Source: JANYIP01 sp031394045
GTDB lineage: Bacteria; Actinomycetota; Actinomycetes; Prado026
Assembly: GCA_031394045.1 (NCBI GenBank)
Contig: JANMWN010000334.1
Location: forward strand, 1-13,536
Length of the DNA: 13,536 bases
Direction of reading: 5' to 3'
Made by a program: the position numbers and the translations under genes. Under the pieces are notes generated by a model. The model did not search any database. It was given only the letters and a program-made list of their open reading frames with translations, and had not been told where the DNA came from. Of this stretch, positions 12,795 through 13,536 are shown piece after piece. Numbering within the stretch: the stretch's first letter is position 1; every line of letters starts with the position of its first letter.

Positions 12795-13169
12795 ATGATG
12801 GCTGAATCTCTGCGCGGGACCCGGCTCGGGACCGTTAGCTATGAGAACGAGGGCGGCGTCGAGTTCGCACCGCGCCAGCTGATCCCCTTCGACTGCCCCA
12901 ATGGTCACGCGTTCGCGGTGCCGTTCTCGGTGGAGGCCGACCTTCCGGCAGCCTGGGAGTGCCGCGTCTGCGGAGCCGCTGCCCTGCGTCGCGACGGTGA
13001 GCCCGCCGAGTTCAAGGCCGGCCGCAAGATCCGTACTCCCTGGGACATGCTGCTCGAACGCCGCACCATCGACGACCTCGAAGCGCTGCTCAAGGAGCGG
13101 CTGGCGCTGCTGCGCACCAAGGGGGGGCCGGCCCAGGCCGCGCACCCCGACCACCGCAAGACTGCCTAG
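12795..13169 (+). CDS. rbpA: RNA polymerase-binding protein RbpA
   Basis: A 124-aa actinobacteria-specific transcription factor that binds the RNA polymerase beta' subunit and group 1/2 sigma factors and stabilises the open promoter complex. The flexible N-terminal tail SLRGTRLGTVSYENEGGVEFAPRQ (5-28) is followed by a zinc-binding core with Cys34, His38, Cys56 and Cys59, all intact. The basic linker FKAGRKIR (73-80), which contacts DNA, precedes the sigma-interaction domain TPWDMLLERRTIDDLEALLKERLALL (81-106). The C-terminal Ala/His tail is unstructured. Length equals that of the Streptomyces protein. ATG 12795 has AAGGG at 12785-12789; ATG 12798 immediately after is the other possible start. 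Expression is probably under the sigma-R-type promoter at 12718-12743, linking general transcription capacity to disulphide stress. Confidence 0.97.
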   Translation: MMAESLRGTRLGTVSYENEGGVEFAPRQLIPFDCPNGHAFAVPFSVEADLPAAWECRVCGAAALRRDGEPAEFKAGRKIRTPWDMLLERRTIDDLEALLKERLALLRTKGGPAQAAHPDHRKTA

Positions 13170-13184
13170 CCCGACGACGCACGG

Positions 13185-13211
13185 CCCAGCTCGATCACCC
13201 GGGAAGCTGGG
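13185..13211. terminator. Hairpin between convergent rbpA and FxsA-like genes
   Basis: CCCAGCT (13185-13191) pairs with AGCTGGG (13205-13211) around a 13-nt loop. It covers the 25-bp convergent gap and the last codons of the FxsA-like gene. It could stop transcription from both sides. There is no T-tract and the loop is large, so the call is tentative. Confidence 0.4.
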
Positions 13212-13536
13212 GCGCGTCTGGTGGATCTTGGGCGTCCCGGACGACGTTGCCCTTGATCACGTCGCCGGCGGTGTCGCGAGTCCAGATGCGTACGCCTCCG
13301 GGGCCCTCGACCGAGCTGAACCGCCGGACGAACCATGCGGCCGTGCCGGCCTGGAGCAGGGCCCGGACTGGCGGCAGCAGGAGCAGCAGCCCGATCGCGT
13401 CGGAGATGAAGCCGGGCAGGAACAGCAGCAGCCCGGCCAGGAACAGCAGTGCCGCATGGGCGGCCGCGCGGCCGTCGGGACGCTGGCCCGAGACCACCGC
13501 ACCTTCGGTGGTCTCGACCCGGCCGCGCAGCGCCCG
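13195..13536 (-). CDS. fxsA: FxsA-family membrane protein, N-terminus outside window
   Basis: The C-terminal 113 residues of an FxsA-family integral membrane protein on the minus strand; the frame is open to the window edge, so the start and the first membrane helices lie beyond 13536. The diagnostic block is AALLFLAGLLLFLPGFISDAIGLLLLLPPVRALL, in which the LLFLPGFxSDxxGLLLLLPP pattern is the family's most conserved part and forms two close membrane segments. A soluble cytoplasmic tail of about 45 residues rich in charged and Gly/Pro residues follows. E. coli FxsA (YjeG) overproduction relieves phage T7 exclusion by plasmid F; the cellular role is otherwise unknown. The internal GTG at 13497 is not the start, because the preceding in-frame codons read LRGRVETTEGA, matching the loop before the conserved block in this family. 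It is convergent with rbpA. Confidence 0.9.
   Translation of the reverse strand, partial: RALRGRVETTEGAVVSGQRPDGRAAAHAALLFLAGLLLFLPGFISDAIGLLLLLPPVRALLQAGTAAWFVRRFSSVEGPGGVRIWTRDTAGDVIKGNVVRDAQDPPDAPQLPG

Noticed and set aside
12458..12796. Minus-strand frame covering the gap upstream of rbpA
   Set aside because: There is no recognisable domain, and it runs through the hairpin, the 11-bp repeats, the sigma-R promoter and the end of the transporter gene, all of which fit a regulatory region better.

Overview
The window is a high-GC chromosomal segment from an actinobacterium. The composition and strong third-position G/C preference point there. The decisive marker is an RbpA gene at the right end, because this RNA polymerase-binding protein is restricted to Actinobacteria. 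Intergenic gaps are very short, GTG starts are common, and one gene starts with TTG. I see no mobile element, CRISPR array, tRNA or rRNA. The order or genus cannot be fixed from sequence reading alone.

Left part (about 1-2857, + strand): a three-gene operon with gaps of 4 and -4 nt. It encodes a type III polyketide synthase, an isoprenylcysteine-methyltransferase-fold methyltransferase and an FAD-dependent hydroxylase/oxidoreductase. Order and families match srsA-srsB-srsC of Streptomyces griseus, which make methylated and oxidised phenolic lipids (alkylresorcinols and alkylquinones). The operon is preceded by an AT-richer patch that probably holds its promoter.

Middle (2874-5761): a minus-strand HAD phosphatase of the polynucleotide-3'-phosphatase-like type is convergent with the lipid operon. 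It diverges, across only 42 bp, from a hotdog-fold thioesterase (DUF4442-like). The thioesterase is followed 9 nt later by a GCS2-type glutamate-cysteine-ligase-like enzyme and then by a short YdeI/DUF1905-family protein that seems to lack an internal segment.

5943-8711: a large secreted protein with a signal peptide, about seven propeller-type repeats, three fibronectin-III-like domains and a LamG-like C-terminal domain.

8746-12588: a DinB-like protein overlapped by a TMEM175-type potassium-channel-family membrane protein (TTGA overlap), then a GNAT acetyltransferase, a glycerophosphodiester phosphodiesterase and a UMF1/Atg22-like MFS transporter. The last two are almost contiguous.

Right end (12587-13536): a hairpin after the transporter, a three-fold 11-bp repeat resembling an OmpR-family response-regulator site, a textbook sigma-R-type promoter (GGAAT-N18-GTT), rbpA, and a convergent FxsA-family membrane protein cut off by the window edge.

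A recurring theme is a TANNNT-like hexamer lying so close to a start codon (start 7-8 nt after its last base) that leaderless transcription is likely for several genes. Apart from the phenolic-lipid operon, which is a small known-type pathway, the rest looks like ordinary chromosomal content. I did not find a clearly new multi-gene system.
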